Assembly (NCBI RefSeq): GCF_050908995.1
Contig: NC_135126.1
Location: 10,106,001 to 10,170,000 of the forward strand
DNA length: 64,000 nucleotides
Direction of reading: 5' to 3'
Source of the DNA: Andrena cerasifolii
Lineage: Eukaryota > Arthropoda > Insecta > Hymenoptera > Andrenidae
Position numbers and translations under genes: made by a program. Shown in pieces: positions 61,424 to 64,000 of the stretch. The first letter of the stretch is position 1. Each line of letters opens with the position of its first letter. Under the pieces are notes generated by a model, which worked only from the letters and a program-made list of their open reading frames with translations, did no database searches and had not been told where the DNA came from.

Positions 61424-62200
61424 TCACAGCTTGTCTGGAAATAATAAATTTGTGATACTGAATTCTTCTATAAACACTGCTAATTTAATAAAATTGTAAT
61501 CTGTACCTTTATGCTTTTCCAAGAAAGCTTTTGTACTTCTTACGCATTGCTCGTACGCTTTATGAAACCCAGCACTATCGCTATCCTGTAAACAAAGTTT
61601 CGATAAACTTAGCTTTTGCCCTGTAATGCGTAGAAAGATAAAAGTAATACGTACATAGTAAGGATCCCTTATCGTGACTTCTTCTTCTGGATCGTATCTT
61701 CCAAGAAGCTCAATTTTGGCAGTGCAATTATTAGGTTTCATCCTATTTAACTCCTGAATGTTACTAGTATCCATTCCGAATATCCAATCGAAGGTAGTAA
61801 AGTCATCTTCGTTAACCTGTAACAGAAAATGTAAAAAATATTAATACCTTCCCTAAATGTCTCTTATGTACTAAAAAATTTACTCACTGGCCTTGCTTTA
61901 TGAGTATAATTTGTAATACCCTTTTCCCTTAGAGTAGACATAGCTCTACGATCTGGATTTTTACCTGTATGATATCCTATAAGAGCTGCGCTATCTACTT
62001 CCCATAAATGGCCTATGCCTAATTTATTTATCTGATCCTCGAACACAGCTTCTGCTATAGGTGAGCGACATATATTTCCTGTAAAATAAAAATTATGCTT
62101 CACCTTATTATACTTCCGCGATTCTCCAATTTGAATTATTCTAGGATTTTAAGATGTACATACCCAGACAGATCATCAGTACTTTCTTCTTTTGTGCCAT
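61424..62200 (-). CDS. Low-molecular-weight protein tyrosine phosphatase, copy A (primo-like)
   Basis: Exons: 62200-62164, 62078-61888, 61816-61655, 61585-61507 and 61434-61424 (TGA). 159 aa, the normal length for the family (human ACP1 158). Complete active site: C11-LGNIC-R17-S-P (P-loop), DSAALIGYHTGKNPDRRA, FDWIFGMDTSN, and the general-acid loop DPYYDSDSAGF (D127, Y129, Y130). The 72-bp last intron (61506-61435) is in frame, so retention would only insert 24 residues before the same stop. I prefer splicing because it restores family length and the donor position is the same in copy B. Orthologous in kind to Drosophila primo-1/primo-2; I cannot say which is which. Confidence 0.92.
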
Positions 62201-62655
62201 ATTGCAAACGTTTTATTCTATTGAAGAGCAAGAACCGTGGACTTTGTACAATTTCAGATGATCTTTCAGAATACTTCAATATCTAAAACAATAACCCGAA
62301 TCTCATAATGTGGGGTTCTTTGTTCATCAGTTGTACCAATTTCACACGGTGTAAAAAAAGTTCTAGGCACCGTGCAATTTATAGCGAATTTGGTAACTCG
62401 TACTGACTGCCCTGGTGCCAAAAATTACTTGGATTGGTTGATTCTCATAGAGCTATCTTCGTTTCTATTAGAAACAACCAATCCAAGTCATTTTTTGGCA
62501 CCAGTGCAGAGTCAGTGCGAGTTACCGAATTCGCTATTATTTTTCATATAGGACTTTTTCAGTTGCTGCTGTTGGCAGACCGTATGTATATAAAATACAT
62601 GCCATGTGGTTGAGTTGAGATAGGTTAACAGTTCAAAAAATATTTTCCAAATATC
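62201..62655. promoter_or_regulatory. Divergent promoter region: phosphatase A / RRP9
   Basis: 455 bp between divergent start codons, about one third occupied by the MITE at 62381-62537. About 180 bp remain on the phosphatase side and 118 bp on the RRP9 side for core promoters. No TATA box recognised. Confidence 0.5.
62381..62537. mobile_element. MITE inside a divergent promoter
   Basis: About 157 bp. ATAGCGAATTTGGTAACTCG at the left faces CGAGTTACCGAATTCGCTAT at the right; further in, CTGGTGCCAAAAATTACTTG and GATTGGTTG face CAACCAATC and TTTTTTGGCACCAG. Arms of about 60 bp around a short loop, nearly perfect, so the insertion is probably young. Non-coding. Confidence 0.8.
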
Positions 62656-64000
62656 ATGTCATTTTTTATTAGAAACAATCAGGGCCCAGGAGGGGGTAAA
62701 AGAAAGGTACCTTTGATAATCGTACTTCTTTATGAACCCCACAGATAATTTATGATTATAATCATACTATGGTCTTTAATGTACGAGATTATACAGGAAG
62801 CTATTAAATATATTTCAATATTTCCAATAATATATTTGTGCTGGTTGTTAGTTTAACGGTCGCGGTGGGCCGTCGAAGGGAAAGAAGAAACATGTAAAGA
62901 AATCTGCAGCTGATGACAATGAAAGTATCGCTAGTACGGATGAAGAGCTCGCAGAAGAAAATCAGAGGTTGCTACGTGCCATGAAATTTAAATTTAAGTG
63001 TTTAACGATGTTTACTCGGGCATTAATTGTTATTACGGTTTACAGGAATAAGTCTGGAGGATACGAAAGCGAGGAGGAGGAGGAAGAAACTGCACAGGAG
63101 AAGCGAGTGAGGCTTGCAAAGAAATACCTTGAACAAATCGAGGAAGAAGGTAAGATTTGAGTAGGGTATTTCTAAGATGTACCGTGTAACGCTCCAACTT
63201 TCCTCTTGTAAAATGCAGAGAGGGACAGAGCAGAATTCGAAGAGGGAGCAGTAGCGAAAAGGCTGCACGAAGAATATTTGGAGGAAAAGGGACGGTTAAG
63301 GAAAACTGTAGCTTTAAATTATGTTAGCCACGGCGAGCCAATTACTCTGAAATGCAAGGAACACAGAGATTCTATTACCTGTTTGTGCCTGTCCAGCAAT
63401 GGAAAGTTCTTGTACTCTGGTTCAAAGGATGGCAGTTTAGTTAAATGTATATTACTTCTACTTATCCCATCGACAAATGGTTAATGTTTCTTTAAAGCTG
63501 TACATTTACTTTTACTGTACACTAGGGTCCTTAAAAGAGAGAACCAAATTAAAAACTATTAAGGGAAAGAGGAAAGCTCAAGAAGGAATGAAGTTCGTGC
63601 GGTGCATGGCTGTTAGCACTGATGGTAAATTTTTGGTGAGACTGCAAACGAATTCTCGTATATAATACGCTTGAATCTACGATCATATTTGAATATTAAC
63701 ATCTATATATGAAGGTTGCAGGAGATAGTGGTTCCAAAGATATCAAGGTGTTTTGCGCAGACACCTTAAATCACATAAAGAACTTGCAGGGCCACAGAGG
63801 TGCTGTGACAGGTTTAGTTTTTCGCAAAGATACGCACGCGTTATATTCTGCTTCGGAGGATAGAAGCGTAAAAGTATGGAATTTAAGTGACATGGCGTAT
63901 GTGGAATCCCTGTGAGTATTGGTTACGAGAGTAGTTCTGGTTTTGGAGTAATTCTAAATATGCTGCTACATTATCATTCCGTTAGATTCGGGCATCAGAG
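62656..64000 (+). CDS. RRP9: U3 snoRNP protein RRP9 / U3-55K, 5' part
   Basis: Exons visible: 62656-62706, 62852-62967, 63046-63149, 63219-63446, 63526-63635, 63715-63911 and 63986 to the window end (continues). RRP9 is the WD40 protein that binds the U3 snoRNA box B/C and works in 18S pre-rRNA processing in the nucleolus. The Gly/Lys-rich basic start (GRGGPSKGKKKHVKK) is a nucleolar-type signal. An acidic block (YESEEEEEE) and RVRLAKKYLEQIEEEERDRA precede the propeller; WD repeats begin at LKCKEHRDSITCLCLSSNGK, then GSKDGSLVKWSLKERTKL, VRCMAVSTDGKFLV, LQGHRGAVTGLVFRKDTH and SASEDRSVKVWNLSD. Phase is kept at all joints; two acceptors or donors are weak (GTTGCT donor at 62968, AAG acceptor at 63714). 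Confidence 0.94.

Overview
The window looks like insect nuclear DNA. Genes have short GT-AG introns (about 65 bp to a few kb), bodies of metazoan cell-biology genes, many small inverted-repeat DNA elements, and CpG-rich non-coding stretches that alternate with AT-rich ones. That base composition, together with the tandem primo-like phosphatases, suggests an insect and perhaps a hymenopteran, but I cannot fix the species. There are no bacterial operons and no CRISPR array. I rebuilt the gene models by hand: every joint below keeps reading phase and follows family similarity.

Left gene block, 0.8-17.2 kb: Kank (+, six coding exons, 986 aa), Bet1 (+, 3 exons, 113 aa), RPF1 (+, 3 exons, 337 aa) and THUMPD3 (-, 7 exons, 437 aa, tail-to-tail with RPF1). 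Several palindromic MITE-like elements sit in the introns and spacers of this block.

Middle, 17.2-48.4 kb: about 31 kb without a gene I can defend. The part from 17.7 to 37.5 kb is largely CpG/GC-rich. It holds a hAT-like MITE, a second copy of the foldback element seen in Kank, a 636-bp foldback element and isolated TATA-like sites. From 42 to 48 kb there is a promoter-like segment before a 31-codon ORF, unassigned ORFs, three unrelated tandem-repeat arrays within 1.5 kb and a dispersed inverted repeat.

Right gene block, 48.4-64 kb: PGAP6/TMEM8-like protein (+, 13 exons, 811 aa), a DNAH2-like axonemal dynein heavy-chain tail that lacks the motor (-, 9-10 exons, about 700 aa), guanine deaminase (+, 8 exons, 431 aa), two tandem low-molecular-weight protein tyrosine phosphatases (-, 5 exons each) and RRP9/U3-55K (+, 5' part, runs off the window). 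Dynein/deaminase and phosphatase/RRP9 are head-to-head pairs with spacers of 269 and 455 bp.

Functionally these are mostly unrelated housekeeping genes: ribosome and tRNA maturation (RPF1, RRP9, THUMPD3), ER-Golgi trafficking (Bet1), GPI-anchor processing (PGAP6), cortical adhesion/cytoskeleton (Kank), purine catabolism (guanine deaminase) and signalling (LMW-PTPs). The features most worth a second look are the motorless dynein tail gene, the Kank model without a KN motif but with a four-fold short linear motif, and the diverged second phosphatase.
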